From Gemmatimonadales bacterium (lineage in GTDB: Bacteria; Gemmatimonadota; Gemmatimonadetes; Palauibacterales; Palauibacteraceae): DNA of 64,000 bases. The position numbers and the translations under genes were made by a program. Below the pieces are notes generated by a model. The model had not been told where the DNA came from, searched no databases, and saw only the letters and a list, made by a program, of their open reading frames with translations. This document shows positions 43,202 through 52,022 of this stretch, in pieces. The DNA is taken from NCBI GenBank assembly GCA_009840115.1, contig VXOJ01000028.1, forward strand, positions 23,698 through 87,697, written 5' to 3'. The stretch's first letter is position 1. The number at the start of each line of letters is the position of its first letter.

Positions 43202-43603
43202 TCAGTCGGCCCCGGCCGGCGGGGAAGGATGCGCGCGCTGTCCGGCCTGCCCCTTGCGCAAGAGGCGGGGGACGAGCGCGTCGAGCGGCATTTCGCGGTG
43301 AAAGACGAAGTCGAGCAGCATCGGAAGGTTGACGCCGGTGATCCACGCGCTGCCCCCGCTCTCCCGCACATGCCGAAGGCTGGCCAGACCGCAACTGCCT
43401 CCCGCGAGGTCCACGAAGAGGATGGCCTCCGCCCCCCCCGCCGCCTCTCCGATGATGGCGGCGAGTTCGTCGGGCCCCAGGCCTTCATTGCTCACGGCAT
43501 GCAGCGCGCCGCTCACGCCGCTGATGGCCTCGACGGCGGACACGAGGGCATGGGCCAGTTCCGCGTGCGCCACGACGACGCCGCGAACCCGGCTATTCGT
43601 CAT
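43202..43603 (-). CDS. PTS mannose-type IIA component
   Basis: This 133-aa protein matches the mannose-type IIA domain: the likely phosphorylated His is H13 in VVVAHAELAHAL, and FVDLAGGSCG is a later conserved segment. The His environment (AHAEL) differs slightly from the usual SHG of canonical members. Its start overlaps the HprK stop by about 11 bases. It phosphorylates the IIB protein. Confidence 0.86.
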   Translation of the reverse strand: MTNSRVRGVVVAHAELAHALVSAVEAISGVSGALHAVSNEGLGPDELAAIIGEAAGGAEAILFVDLAGGSCGLASLRHVRESGGSAWITGVNLPMLLDFVFHREMPLDALVPRLLRKGQAGQRAHPSPPAGAD

Positions 43604-44549
43604 CGGATTCGAGGTAGTCGCGCACCGGCCGCATGCGCTCGATGAGGTCGCGCTCGAAGGCCGCCGCCGGGTCCTCCCCCGAATAGCGGAGGAGGTGGTT
43701 CATGGCCACGACTTCAGCGATGACGGTGATGTTCTTTCCGGGGTTCAGGGGGATGCGGACCTTCGGCAGCTTGACGCCGAGGATCTCGCAATCCTCCGCC
43801 TCCAGACCCGTTCGGTCGTAGTCGTCGCGCTCTCCCCACACCTCGAGTTCGACGACGACTTCGATCCGCTTCTGCTGGCGCACGGCCCGGATCCCGAACA
43901 TGGCGCGCACATCGATGATGCCCACGCCGCGGATCTCCATGTGGTGGCGCTGGTGTTCGTGCGCCCGCCCGAGGAGGATGTCGCTCTGGCGGCGGTGCAC
44001 GAGGATGAGGTCGTCGGCGACGAGGCGGTGGCCCCGCTCCACGAGATCGAGCACGCACTCGCTCTTTCCGATGCCGGAGGGCCCCATGAAGAGCAGGCCG
44101 ATCCCGTACACATCCGCGAGAGATCCGTGGAGAGAAGCCCGGGGCGCGAACTCCTCCTCGAGATAGGGCTGCAACCTCCGGTAGAAGTCGCCCGTCTTCA
44201 GCGGCGTTTCGAGCACCGCCACGCCGGCCGCCTCCGCCGCGTCGACGAGTTCCTCCGGCGGCGCCTGGCTCTTGGTGATGATCGCGCAGGGAACGCCGGA
44301 CTCGAACACGAACGTGAGGGCGGCGGCGCGTTCCGAACCGCGGAGGCTCTCGAGATAGGCGATCTCGGTTTCGCCGAAGATCAGCACGCGCTGGGAGACG
44401 AAGCGCTCCCTGTAGCCCGCCAGCGCGAGTCCCGGCGACGAGACTTCGGGCACCTCGATGCTGCGCTCGAGGCCGGACTCGCCGGCCACGACCGTGAGCG
44501 AAAACGCTTCCCGCTTGCGCCGGAGCAGCGACGCGACCGTGAGGGTCAC
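43593..44549 (-). CDS. hprK: HPr kinase/phosphorylase
   Basis: HprK phosphorylates and dephosphorylates HPr at the regulatory Ser. The 318-aa protein has Walker A GPSGIGKS (156-163), the conserved HGS (H141) and the HprK signature EIRGVGIIDVRAMFG near 206. GTG 44549 overlaps the hpf stop (GTGA). HprK is classical in Firmicutes but also occurs in many diderms next to hpf and PTS genes. Confidence 0.95.
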   Translation of the reverse strand: MTLTVASLLRRKREAFSLTVVAGESGLERSIEVPEVSSPGLALAGYRERFVSQRVLIFGETEIAYLESLRGSERAAALTFVFESGVPCAIITKSQAPPEELVDAAEAAGVAVLETPLKTGDFYRRLQPYLEEEFAPRASLHGSLADVYGIGLLFMGPSGIGKSECVLDLVERGHRLVADDLILVHRRQSDILLGRAHEHQRHHMEIRGVGIIDVRAMFGIRAVRQQKRIEVVVELEVWGERDDYDRTGLEAEDCEILGVKLPKVRIPLNPGKNITVIAEVVAMNHLLRYSGEDPAAAFERDLIERMRPVRDYLESDDE

Positions 44550-44893
44550 CCGGCTTCCCCGCCCGCTTCGAAGGGATTCCCGAACAGTTCATCCATCGGC
44601 GGCGCCGAGCGCTCGTTGTGCCGTTCGTGGTTGCGCCGGAGCTGGTTCCCCAGCTTGTCCGTGAGCCTGTCGAGCGCCGTGCGGGGGTCGGGACCCGCCG
44701 CCTCCCCGTGCACGGGACGGGCGCGGTCGACGCTGATCACGGCCGCCGCGCGCACCTGCGTCTTCTCTCCGGTGAATACGATCTCGGCCTTCGACGCGCG
44801 CGGCTCGAAACGAGTCAGGTTCGTAAAGCGCGCCTCGATGATCTCCTGAATGTCGGAGACATCGGTGTTACGCGCGGTGACGATGGTTCGCAT
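44546..44893 (-). CDS. hpf: Short-form ribosome hibernation promoting factor
   Basis: This 115-aa protein matches HPF/YfiA: TARNTDVSDIQEIIEARFTNL and the core KAEIVFTGEK, then a short tail. It lacks the ~80-residue C-terminal domain of long HPF, so ribosome pairing would use the short-HPF mechanism. It is the first gene of the PTS unit and is coupled to hprK. Confidence 0.9.
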   Translation of the reverse strand: MRTIVTARNTDVSDIQEIIEARFTNLTRFEPRASKAEIVFTGEKTQVRAAAVISVDRARPVHGEAAGPDPRTALDRLTDKLGNQLRRNHERHNERSAPPMDELFGNPFEAGGEAG

Positions 44894-44902
44894 CGGTCCT
44901 CA

Positions 44903-46024
44903 TCAGGGTTCGAGTGACTGGTAAAGGTGCGCTTCCGTCTCATCCGCTGCACGCGACCACGAGAACCGGGCCGCGTGCGCGACCCCGCCTCTTCCGAGCC
45001 GTTCGCGCACCGACGGCTGCCCGAGAACTTCGCGGATCGAGGCCGCCCACGCCGCAGCATCCCCGTGGGGGGCGAGAACTCCCGACTCCCCCGCCGCCAC
45101 CGACTCGCGCAGCCCCGGCGAATCGCTCGCGATCACCGGCGTGCCGCACGCGGCCGCTTCCACGTTCGTCATTCCCCATCCCTCCTTCGGAGAGGGATAG
45201 ACCACCGCCCAGGCCCGACGCAGCCAGGCGACCTTCTCCTCCTCGGAGATGTACCCCGGAAAGCGTACCCGGTGCGAGAGGCCGGCGCGCCGCACGAGTC
45301 CCCGGAGGCGACGCTCGTCATCGCCACGGCCCGCGATGACGAGCCTCGCGTCCGGTAGCCGGTCGTTCAGCCGCGACAGCGCCTCGAACAGGACATCGAG
45401 ACCCTTGTAGCGCTTGAGACGGCCCACGTAGAGGAGCGTCGGCGCTTCCGCGCGCTCCGTCGCGGGATCCGGACGATAGGTGTCGTGATCGATGCCGGGC
45501 GGGATGACCGTGACATCGCGTGCGAGCAACCCCCGCTTCGTGAGATCGAGCGCGGTGCTCTCCGAGATCGCCTGGAAGGGACAGTCCCGATAGACGTGGG
45601 GGATCGCCCGTTCCGCGGCCCAGACCGCGGTCGCGACGGGGATCGACGCTTCCGCGTAGGCCGTGGCTCCGAACAGGTGCGGAACGAGCGCGACCACGGG
45701 GACGCCGGCCCACCGCGGCGAGTAGAGCGGGATCTTGTTGATGTCCTCGACGAGCACATCCGGGGCGAAGTCGTGCACGGCCGCCCGCGCCGCGCGCCGG
45801 GCCCGCCACGCGTAGCTGTGCCGGTTTCCGACGCGCCGGAAGTCGATGCCATCGAGGGTCGTGGACAGGGCCGCGCCCGGCCAGCCGCTCACGACGGCCC
45901 GCACGGAGTGTCCGCGGGCCGCAAGCCGCCCGAAGATCTCGTGGAGGTGCACCTCGGCGCCGCCGGCCTCGGGGTTTTCCCGGTCCTGCCAGTTGAGGAG
46001 GAGGATCCGGAGCGGCCGGCCCAC
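44903..46024 (-). CDS. GT4-family glycosyltransferase
   Basis: This 373-aa protein has two Rossmann-like domains typical of GT-B, GT4-family enzymes: RILLLNWQDRENPEAGGAE with the Gly-rich loop, then LLYVGRLKRYKGLDVLFEA and the catalytic E-x7-E region in PSPKEGWGMTNVEAAACG. It likely transfers a sugar to a polysaccharide or lipid acceptor; the substrate cannot be told. GTG 46024 fits the N-terminal GxLRIL pattern. It lies 9 bases upstream of hpf and 8 bases downstream of nusB. Confidence 0.85.
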   Translation of the reverse strand: MGRPLRILLLNWQDRENPEAGGAEVHLHEIFGRLAARGHSVRAVVSGWPGAALSTTLDGIDFRRVGNRHSYAWRARRAARAAVHDFAPDVLVEDINKIPLYSPRWAGVPVVALVPHLFGATAYAEASIPVATAVWAAERAIPHVYRDCPFQAISESTALDLTKRGLLARDVTVIPPGIDHDTYRPDPATERAEAPTLLYVGRLKRYKGLDVLFEALSRLNDRLPDARLVIAGRGDDERRLRGLVRRAGLSHRVRFPGYISEEEKVAWLRRAWAVVYPSPKEGWGMTNVEAAACGTPVIASDSPGLRESVAAGESGVLAPHGDAAAWAASIREVLGQPSVRERLGRGGVAHAARFSWSRAADETEAHLYQSLEP

Positions 46025-46032
46025 GGGTCCGC

Positions 46033-46467
46033 TCAGGACCCGGCCTCCCGGGCCTTCAGCACCGCGTCGAGCACGCCGTTGAGAAAGCGCGGACTGCCGG
46101 GGCTGCCGTACCGGCGCGCCAGCTTGAGGGCTTCGTGAATCGCGACCTTCGGCGGCACGTCTTCGAACCACAACAGCTCCGCAATCCCGATCCGCAGGAT
46201 GTTGCGGTCGATCGCGTGCAGGCGTTCGACCCGCCAGTTCGAGGCGTGATGCGCGATGGTCGCGTCGATCTCGGCGAGGTGGCGACCCGCGGTCTCGAGC
46301 AGGCGCCGCACGTGGGGGCGGTAGCGGTCGGACATGCGACGGTGGACGAGGCTCTGCGCCGCGTGTTCGAGCGGCGTGCCGTCCCCGCCCACCTCCCACG
46401 CGTAGAGGAGGTTCAAGGCCCAGCTCCGCGCGCGCGAATGGACGTGCGTCCGGGCGGTCCGCGTCAC
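46033..46467 (-). CDS. nusB: Transcription antitermination factor NusB
   Basis: This 144-aa all-alpha protein matches NusB: ARSWALNLLYAWEVGG and the late segment EALKLARRYGSPGSPRFLNGVLD. With NusE it binds boxA RNA for rRNA antitermination. GTG 46467 overlaps the ribH stop by 4 bases. The ribH-nusB order is common in bacteria. Confidence 0.93.
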   Translation of the reverse strand: MTRTARTHVHSRARSWALNLLYAWEVGGDGTPLEHAAQSLVHRRMSDRYRPHVRRLLETAGRHLAEIDATIAHHASNWRVERLHAIDRNILRIGIAELLWFEDVPPKVAIHEALKLARRYGSPGSPRFLNGVLDAVLKAREAGS

Positions 46468-46988
46468 GCGCCCAGCCGTTCGTTGAGGTCGGCCATGCGG
46501 AGCGCCGCGCGGGCCGCCTCCGAGCCGGCGTTTCCGAGTTCGCCGCCGGCCCGCGCGAGCGCCTGCTCCATGGTGTTCGGCGTCAGCACGCCGAGACCGA
46601 CCGGCACGCCCGAGTCGAGCTGTACCTTCGCGAGCCCGTCGGTGGCCGCGCGGCCGACGTGGTCGAAGTGCGCGGTTTCCCCGCGAATCACGCAGCCCAG
46701 CGCGACGATGGCGGCGTATCCTCGCGCGGCGGCTCGTCGCGCGGCGGGCGGGAGTTCCCAGGCGCCGGGGACGTACACGACATCGACATCCTCCTCGGCC
46801 ACGCCGCATTCGAAGGCCGTTCGCGCGGCGCCTTCCAGCAGACGCTCGGTGACCCGGGAGTTGAACCGGCTGACGAGAATGCAGACGGTCCGGCCGCCTC
46901 CCGATGCCGCGCCCTCGTACGTCTTCAGGCGCCCCCTCGTGAACCCGGCGGGGCCATCGCCTCGAGGAGGTTCCGACCCGCTTCTCAC
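46464..46988 (-). CDS. ribH: 6,7-dimethyl-8-ribityllumazine synthase
   Basis: This 174-aa enzyme condenses the RibBA and RibD products into lumazine. Motifs include CILVSRFNSRVTERLLEGA, YVPGAWELP, and the catalytic GCVIRGETAHFDHV. A ~30-residue N-terminal extension precedes the fold. GTG 46988 overlaps the ribBA stop by 4 bases. Confidence 0.95.
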   Translation of the reverse strand: MRSGSEPPRGDGPAGFTRGRLKTYEGAASGGGRTVCILVSRFNSRVTERLLEGAARTAFECGVAEEDVDVVYVPGAWELPPAARRAAARGYAAIVALGCVIRGETAHFDHVGRAATDGLAKVQLDSGVPVGLGVLTPNTMEQALARAGGELGNAGSEAARAALRMADLNERLGA

Positions 46989-48232
46989 GCGGATCCGGTC
47001 AGGTGTCCCAGCTTCTCGCGCTTCGTGCGGAGATAGCGGACCAGCCGATCATCGACCCCGCCGAGCTCGAGCGGCACGCGGTCGCGGATCACGAGGCCGA
47101 ACCCCTCCAGCCCCGCGAGCTTCTTCGGGTTGTTCGTCATGATCCGGATCGAGTGCAACCCGAGATCCACGAGGATCTGGGCCCCGATGCCGTAGTTCCG
47201 CAGGTCGGGCGGGAAACCGAGCGCCTCGTTCGCTTCGACCGTGTCGTGGCCTTCATCCTGCAGTTCGTAGGCGCGGAGCTTGTTCAGCAGTCCGATCCCC
47301 CGCCCTTCCTGGTCGAGGTAGACGATGACCCCGGCGCCGGCCTCCACCACCTTCCTCATCGCGGCGTCGAGCTGGCTGCCGCAATCGCAGCGGTGGGAGT
47401 GGAACACATCGCCCGTCAGGCAACGCGAATGAACGCGGACGAGGACGTCCTCCGCACCCTCCACGTCGCCGCGTACGAGCGCGACGTGTTCGCGCCCATC
47501 CACCTGGTTCGTGTATCCGACGATGCGGAAATCGCCCCACGGCGTGGGGAGATCCGCTTCGGCGACGCGCCGCACGAGGCTCTCCGTCCGCAACCGGTAG
47601 GCGACGAGGGCAGCCACCGTGATGAAGGGAAGGTCGTGCTCCGCCGCGAACTTCTCGAGTTCCGGACGGCGCGCCATCGTCCCATCCTCGTTCAGGATCT
47701 CGCAGATCACGCCCGCCGGGGTGAGCCCGGCGAGCCGGGCCAGATCGACCGAAGCCTCCGTCTGGCCCACGCGCTGGAGCACGCCGCCGGGCCGCGAGCG
47801 GAGCGGAAAGATGTGGCCCGGGCGCATGAGGTCCGTCGGCCGGGTCTGGGGATCCACCGCGACGCGGATGGTGCGGGCCCGATCCTGCGCCGAGATCCCC
47901 GTCGACACACCGAAGTCCTGGCGGGCATCGATCGACACGGTAAACGCCGTCTTGTTGGGGTCCGCCAGCCGGTCGTCCGTCATGAGCGGGAGATCGAGGC
48001 GATCGGCCATCTCATCGGGCATCGCGAGGCATATCAGCCCCCGGGCGTGCTTCGCCATGAAGTTGATCGTCTCGGGCGTCGCGAGCTGGGCCGCGCAGAC
48101 GAGGTCCCCCTCGTTCTCGCGATCCTCATCGTCCGCGATGATCACGAGTCCGCCGCTACGGATCCGCGCGATCGCCGCTTCCACCGTGTGTGCGGGCATG
48201 TCCGCCAGCCGAAGTCTGTTCTCGGTTTCCAT
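46985..48232 (-). CDS. ribBA: Bifunctional 3,4-DHBP synthase / GTP cyclohydrolase II
   Basis: The 415-aa protein makes both precursors of riboflavin. The N-terminal RibB domain has ADDEDRENEGDL and the HIFPL region. The C-terminal RibA domain has the zinc-binding site around HSRCLTGDVFHSHRCDCG and the YLDQEGRGIGL motif. ATG 48232 matches the usual start. It follows ribE by 16 bases. Confidence 0.95.
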   Translation of the reverse strand: METENRLRLADMPAHTVEAAIARIRSGGLVIIADDEDRENEGDLVCAAQLATPETINFMAKHARGLICLAMPDEMADRLDLPLMTDDRLADPNKTAFTVSIDARQDFGVSTGISAQDRARTIRVAVDPQTRPTDLMRPGHIFPLRSRPGGVLQRVGQTEASVDLARLAGLTPAGVICEILNEDGTMARRPELEKFAAEHDLPFITVAALVAYRLRTESLVRRVAEADLPTPWGDFRIVGYTNQVDGREHVALVRGDVEGAEDVLVRVHSRCLTGDVFHSHRCDCGSQLDAAMRKVVEAGAGVIVYLDQEGRGIGLLNKLRAYELQDEGHDTVEANEALGFPPDLRNYGIGAQILVDLGLHSIRIMTNNPKKLAGLEGFGLVIRDRVPLELGGVDDRLVRYLRTKREKLGHLTGSA

Positions 48233-48248
48233 TCGAACGGGAGCCGAC

Positions 48249-48857
48249 TCAGGAGTCCGCCGGGGCCGCGTGCGGTCGGAGGGCACGCGCCACGTGCTTG
48301 CCGATCAGGTCCGCCTCGAGGTTCACGCTCGCGCCGGACACGAGGCGCCCAAGGGTCGTGTGAGTCCATGTATATGGGATGATGGCGAAGCGCGCGATGG
48401 TCCCGCTCAGGCGGTTGACCGTGAGACTCACGCCATCGACCGTGAAGGAGCCCCGCGGCACGGTCACCCGCTCGAGGCCGTCCGGGAGTTCGATCTCGAG
48501 CAGGCCCGACCCGTCCTTCCACCTGGCCGCCGCCACGGTCCCCACCCCATCGATGTGTCCCTGTACCATGTGCCCGCCCAGCGGTTCCCCGGCGCACAGC
48601 GCGGGTTCGAGGTTCACGGGATCGCCGACGCGCCAGCTCCCGATCGTGGTCCGCTCCAGCGTCGCCTCGACGACATCCACATCGAACGTCCCATCTCCGA
48701 GAGCGACGACCGTCGTGCACACACCCGCGAGCGACACCGAATCCCCGTCCCGGAGCCGTTCGAGAAAGGGGACGCGGGAGATCGTCAGCCGGAGCCCGGC
48801 CTTCCCGCGCTCGCGCCCCGAGACTTCACCGACCGCCCGTACGATTCCGGTGAACAC
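48249..48857 (-). CDS. ribE: Riboflavin synthase alpha chain
   Basis: This 202-aa protein has the start MFTGIVRAVG and two lumazine-binding repeats, with DSVSLAGVC in the first and GSFTVDGVSLTV in the second; GHMVQGHIDG marks the linker. It converts lumazine to riboflavin. GTG 48857 is the family start. Confidence 0.95.
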   Translation of the reverse strand: MFTGIVRAVGEVSGRERGKAGLRLTISRVPFLERLRDGDSVSLAGVCTTVVALGDGTFDVDVVEATLERTTIGSWRVGDPVNLEPALCAGEPLGGHMVQGHIDGVGTVAAARWKDGSGLLEIELPDGLERVTVPRGSFTVDGVSLTVNRLSGTIARFAIIPYTWTHTTLGRLVSGASVNLEADLIGKHVARALRPHAAPADS

Positions 48858-48869
48858 GAGTCCGGCCGC

Positions 48870-50030
48870 TCAGAGGTTGTCCAGGGTTTCCTGCAGCTGC
48901 CGGTGCTCGAACACGATGTGCGTATCCTGGCCCAGCGACTCCCGCTGCACGGAAAGCCAGTCGCCGGGCGTCGACGGCTCGAGACCCGGGAACGCCGGTA
49001 CGCCGCCCCGCCCGTAGAACATGGGGGCGATGAAGGCATGGATTCTCTGGATGTGCCCGTCGCGCAGCAACGATGCGGCGACCTGCCCCCCACCCTCGAC
49101 GAGCACCGAGAGCACGCCGCGCATGGCCATCTCGTTCCACACGGCGCTCAGGTCCAGCCTGTGGTCCTCGCTCCGCGGAACTCCGATGACTTCCACGCCC
49201 GCATCGCGGAGCGGGCCCGCGCGCTCGTCGAAGCCGTCCGAATCGGGGTCGGCGAAGGCCCAGACCGGCGCCTGGGAGGCCGTGCGCACGAGCTGGCTCG
49301 AGGTTCGGAGCCGGAGCGTGGTGTCCAGGATCGCCCGGATCGGCGGTACCCGCGGCACGACCTCTCCGCGGGCCGTAAGCAGGGGATCGTCGATCTCGAT
49401 CGTGTTGGAACCGATGAGGATCGCGTCGTGACACGAGCGGAGGCGGTGGACCTCGTCAAGCGCCCGTATCCCGGTGACCGGCGTGCGAACGCTCTCCTCT
49501 CCCAGCTTCGCGTCCAGGGAGAGCGCGAGTTTGAGCGAAGCGAAGGGCACCCACCGCCGGTGAAACCAGAGGAAGGCCGCGTTCAGCCGTTTCGCGGCGT
49601 TCTCCTCGATCCCGATTTCGACGTCCAGGCCGGCCTGCCGCAGCTCCTCCGCCCCGTGGCGCGCCTCCGGATTGGGATCCCGGCACGCGATCACGACACG
49701 CCGCACGCCGGAGCGGATGATGGCGGCCGTGCACGGAGGCGTCTGCCCCTCGTGGCGGCACGGCTCGAGCGTGACGTACAGCGTTGCGCCCGCCGCCCGC
49801 GGCCCGGCCTCCCGCAGTGCCATGATCTCCGCGTGGTCGCCGCCGTATTCCGCATGCCACCCCGTGCCGAAAACCTGGTTTCCCCGGGCCACGACGGCGC
49901 CGACGAGCGGATTGGGCGACACGCGGCCCTGTCCGCGCGGCGCCACGGCCAGCGCCTCGCGCATGTGTCGCAGGTCCTCGGTGCGGCTCGGTGGCGCGCC
50001 GGCGATGGGGTCGAATCCCCGCGTCGTCAT
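48870..50030 (-). CDS. ribD: Bifunctional riboflavin deaminase/reductase
   Basis: This 386-aa protein has an N-terminal deaminase domain (HAEIMALREAG and TLEPCRHEGQTPPC with its zinc ligands) and a C-terminal reductase (LKLALSLDAK, LSVLVEGGGQVAASLL). ATG 50030 overlaps the purM stop by 4 bases (ATGA). No FMN riboswitch precedes it because purM is directly upstream. This suggests the riboflavin genes are not FMN-switch regulated here. Confidence 0.94.
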   Translation of the reverse strand: MTTRGFDPIAGAPPSRTEDLRHMREALAVAPRGQGRVSPNPLVGAVVARGNQVFGTGWHAEYGGDHAEIMALREAGPRAAGATLYVTLEPCRHEGQTPPCTAAIIRSGVRRVVIACRDPNPEARHGAEELRQAGLDVEIGIEENAAKRLNAAFLWFHRRWVPFASLKLALSLDAKLGEESVRTPVTGIRALDEVHRLRSCHDAILIGSNTIEIDDPLLTARGEVVPRVPPIRAILDTTLRLRTSSQLVRTASQAPVWAFADPDSDGFDERAGPLRDAGVEVIGVPRSEDHRLDLSAVWNEMAMRGVLSVLVEGGGQVAASLLRDGHIQRIHAFIAPMFYGRGGVPAFPGLEPSTPGDWLSVQRESLGQDTHIVFEHRQLQETLDNL

Positions 50031-51052
50031 GAACCCTCCAGGTGCACCCTGCCGCTGCCCGCGACGAGTTCACCGCACATGAACGCCTCGCATCCGGCAC
50101 CGCGAATCTCGTCGAGCACCCGCCCGGCCTCCCCCTCGCGCACGACGGCGACCATCCCCACGCCCATGTTGAAGGTGGAGAAGAGTTCGGCCTCCTCCGC
50201 CCCGCTCTCGCGCGCGATCACGTCGAACTCGTGGGGGCGCGGCCAACAGTCGGTACGAACCACCGCATCGAGATTCGATCCGATGACCCGGTCCACGTTT
50301 CCCGGGATGCCGCCCCCCGTGATGTGCGCGAGCGCCCGTACGCGACCCGCTTCGAGGCTGCGTTCGAGGATCGGCAGATAACTGCGGTGAGGACGCAGGA
50401 GGACATCCGATACGGAGCCATCGGCCCCGGGAAAGGCGTCGTGGGCTCCGAGTCCGAGACGGTCGAAGAAGAGGGCGCGCACAAAGCTGTAGCCGTTCGT
50501 ATGGATGCCGCTCGATGCGAGCCCGATGAGACGGTCCCCGGGCTCCAGATCCCGGCGGGACAGCTCCGGGTAGGTGATCTCGCCCACCACGAACCCCGCC
50601 AGGTCGTACTCGCCCGGCGCGTAGAAATCCGGCATCTCCGCGGTCTCTCCCCCGAGCAGCGCGCAACCGTTCGCGCGGCAGGCGGCGGCGAGTCCGGACA
50701 CGACGCTCGTCACGGTGTCCGGGTCCAGCACGCCGCAGGCGACGTAGTCCATGAAGATGAGAGGCCGGGCGCCTTCGACGAGGATGTCGTTGACGCAGTG
50801 GTTCACGAGATCGGCGCCCACCGTATCGTGCCGGTCCGCCATGAAGGCGATCTTCAGCTTCGTCCCGACGCCATCGGCGCTCGCCACGAGTTCGCGGCCC
50901 GGGGTCGCCCGGAACCTCCCCCCGAACGAGCCGAAGTCCGAACTCACGGCGTCCGTCCGCGTCCCCTGAACGAGCCGGGAGATCCGGGCCTTCGTCGCGC
51001 GGGCCGCCTCGAGGTTCACGCCGGCATCCCGGTAGGTCAATCCATCGTTCAT
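50027..51052 (-). CDS. purM: Phosphoribosylformylglycinamidine cyclo-ligase
   Basis: PurM (AIR synthetase) closes the imidazole ring of purines. The 341-aa protein has the ATP site SADGVGTKLKIAFM, then VNHCVNDILVEGARPLIFMDYVA, LLGGETAEMPDFY and GLASSGIHTNGY. ATG 51052 lies 7 bases after the PfkB gene. The gene is coupled to ribD. Confidence 0.96.
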   Translation of the reverse strand: MNDGLTYRDAGVNLEAARATKARISRLVQGTRTDAVSSDFGSFGGRFRATPGRELVASADGVGTKLKIAFMADRHDTVGADLVNHCVNDILVEGARPLIFMDYVACGVLDPDTVTSVVSGLAAACRANGCALLGGETAEMPDFYAPGEYDLAGFVVGEITYPELSRRDLEPGDRLIGLASSGIHTNGYSFVRALFFDRLGLGAHDAFPGADGSVSDVLLRPHRSYLPILERSLEAGRVRALAHITGGGIPGNVDRVIGSNLDAVVRTDCWPRPHEFDVIARESGAEEAELFSTFNMGVGMVAVVREGEAGRVLDEIRGAGCEAFMCGELVAGSGRVHLEGS

Positions 51053-51059
51053 GTCTCAG

Positions 51060-52022
51060 TCACGCCTCTGCTGGAACATCGAATCTCGTGAGCGCGCCGA
51101 AGCTTCGCACGCGGTCCTCCACTTCGGCCATGGTGAGCGTCACCATGCGGCGGGCGCCGAAGGCTTCGCACGCGAAGGAACCGAGCGCGCAACCGTACAC
51201 GACGGCCCGCCGCAACGCCGGTCCCGTGATCGACCCGCAGCGCGCCAGATACCCGAGCAGGCCGCCCGCGAACGCATCGCCGGCGCCGGTGGGGTCGACC
51301 ACGTTTTCGAGCGGGAAGCCGGGACTGAGGAAGAACCCGTCGCCCGTGAGCAGCACGGCTCCGTGTTCCCCCTTCTTGATCACGACGTGGCGCGGTCCCC
51401 GGCTCCGGATCCAGCGCGCGGCCCGGGCCAGGTTGTGCTCCCCGGAAAGCTGTTTCGCCTCCTCGTCGTTCAGCGTGATGAGGTCGATCTTCGCGATGAC
51501 GTCGGCGAGACGCTCCGGCGTCCCCTCGATCCAGTAGTTCATCGTGTCGCACGCCGCGAGCACGGGCGACTTGATCTGATCCAGCACCTCGAGCTGAAGC
51601 GTGGGGTCGATGGCGCCCAGAAAGGCCCAGGGCGCGCCTCGGAACGCGTCGGGAATCGTCGGATGGAAATCCGCGAAGACGCCCAGTTCGGTGAACGTCG
51701 TATCCCTCGTATTCATGTCCCGGCGATAGAAGCCGCCCCACCGGAAGCTGCGGCCGGGCCGCTGCTCGAGCCCCGACAGGTCCGCGCCCCGGCGGCGGAG
51801 GAAGTCGAGTTCGTCCGTCGGATAGTCGTCGCCGATGACCCCCACGAGCTGGACCGGCGCGAACAGGGAGGCCGCGGCGCTGAAGTTGACCGCCGTCCCG
51901 CCGACCACCCCCTCCCGGTGTCCGGCGGGGGTCGAAATCTCATCCAGGGCGACGCTGCCCACGACGAGGATCGGCGCCGCCGGGGCCCCGTCATCCCCGT
52001 CGGCGGGGGCACGGTACGTCAC
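51060..52022 (-). CDS. PfkB-family carbohydrate/nucleoside kinase
   Basis: This 320-aa ribokinase-fold protein has the PfkB signatures GGTAVNFSAAASLF near the start and VDPTGAGDAFAGG with the catalytic Asp. Ribokinase, adenosine kinase and fructokinase-type activities all use this fold, so the substrate is open; its position before purM could point to a nucleoside or ribose. GTG 52022 overlaps the argS stop by 4 bases. Confidence 0.85.
   Translation of the reverse strand: MTYRAPADGDDGAPAAPILVVGSVALDEISTPAGHREGVVGGTAVNFSAAASLFAPVQLVGVIGDDYPTDELDFLRRRGADLSGLEQRPGRSFRWGGFYRRDMNTRDTTFTELGVFADFHPTIPDAFRGAPWAFLGAIDPTLQLEVLDQIKSPVLAACDTMNYWIEGTPERLADVIAKIDLITLNDEEAKQLSGEHNLARAARWIRSRGPRHVVIKKGEHGAVLLTGDGFFLSPGFPLENVVDPTGAGDAFAGGLLGYLARCGSITGPALRRAVVYGCALGSFACEAFGARRMVTLTMAEVEDRVRSFGALTRFDVPAEA

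Noticed and set aside
48870..50030. FMN riboswitch upstream of ribD
   Set aside because: purM is directly upstream with a 4-base overlap, leaving no leader for a riboswitch.
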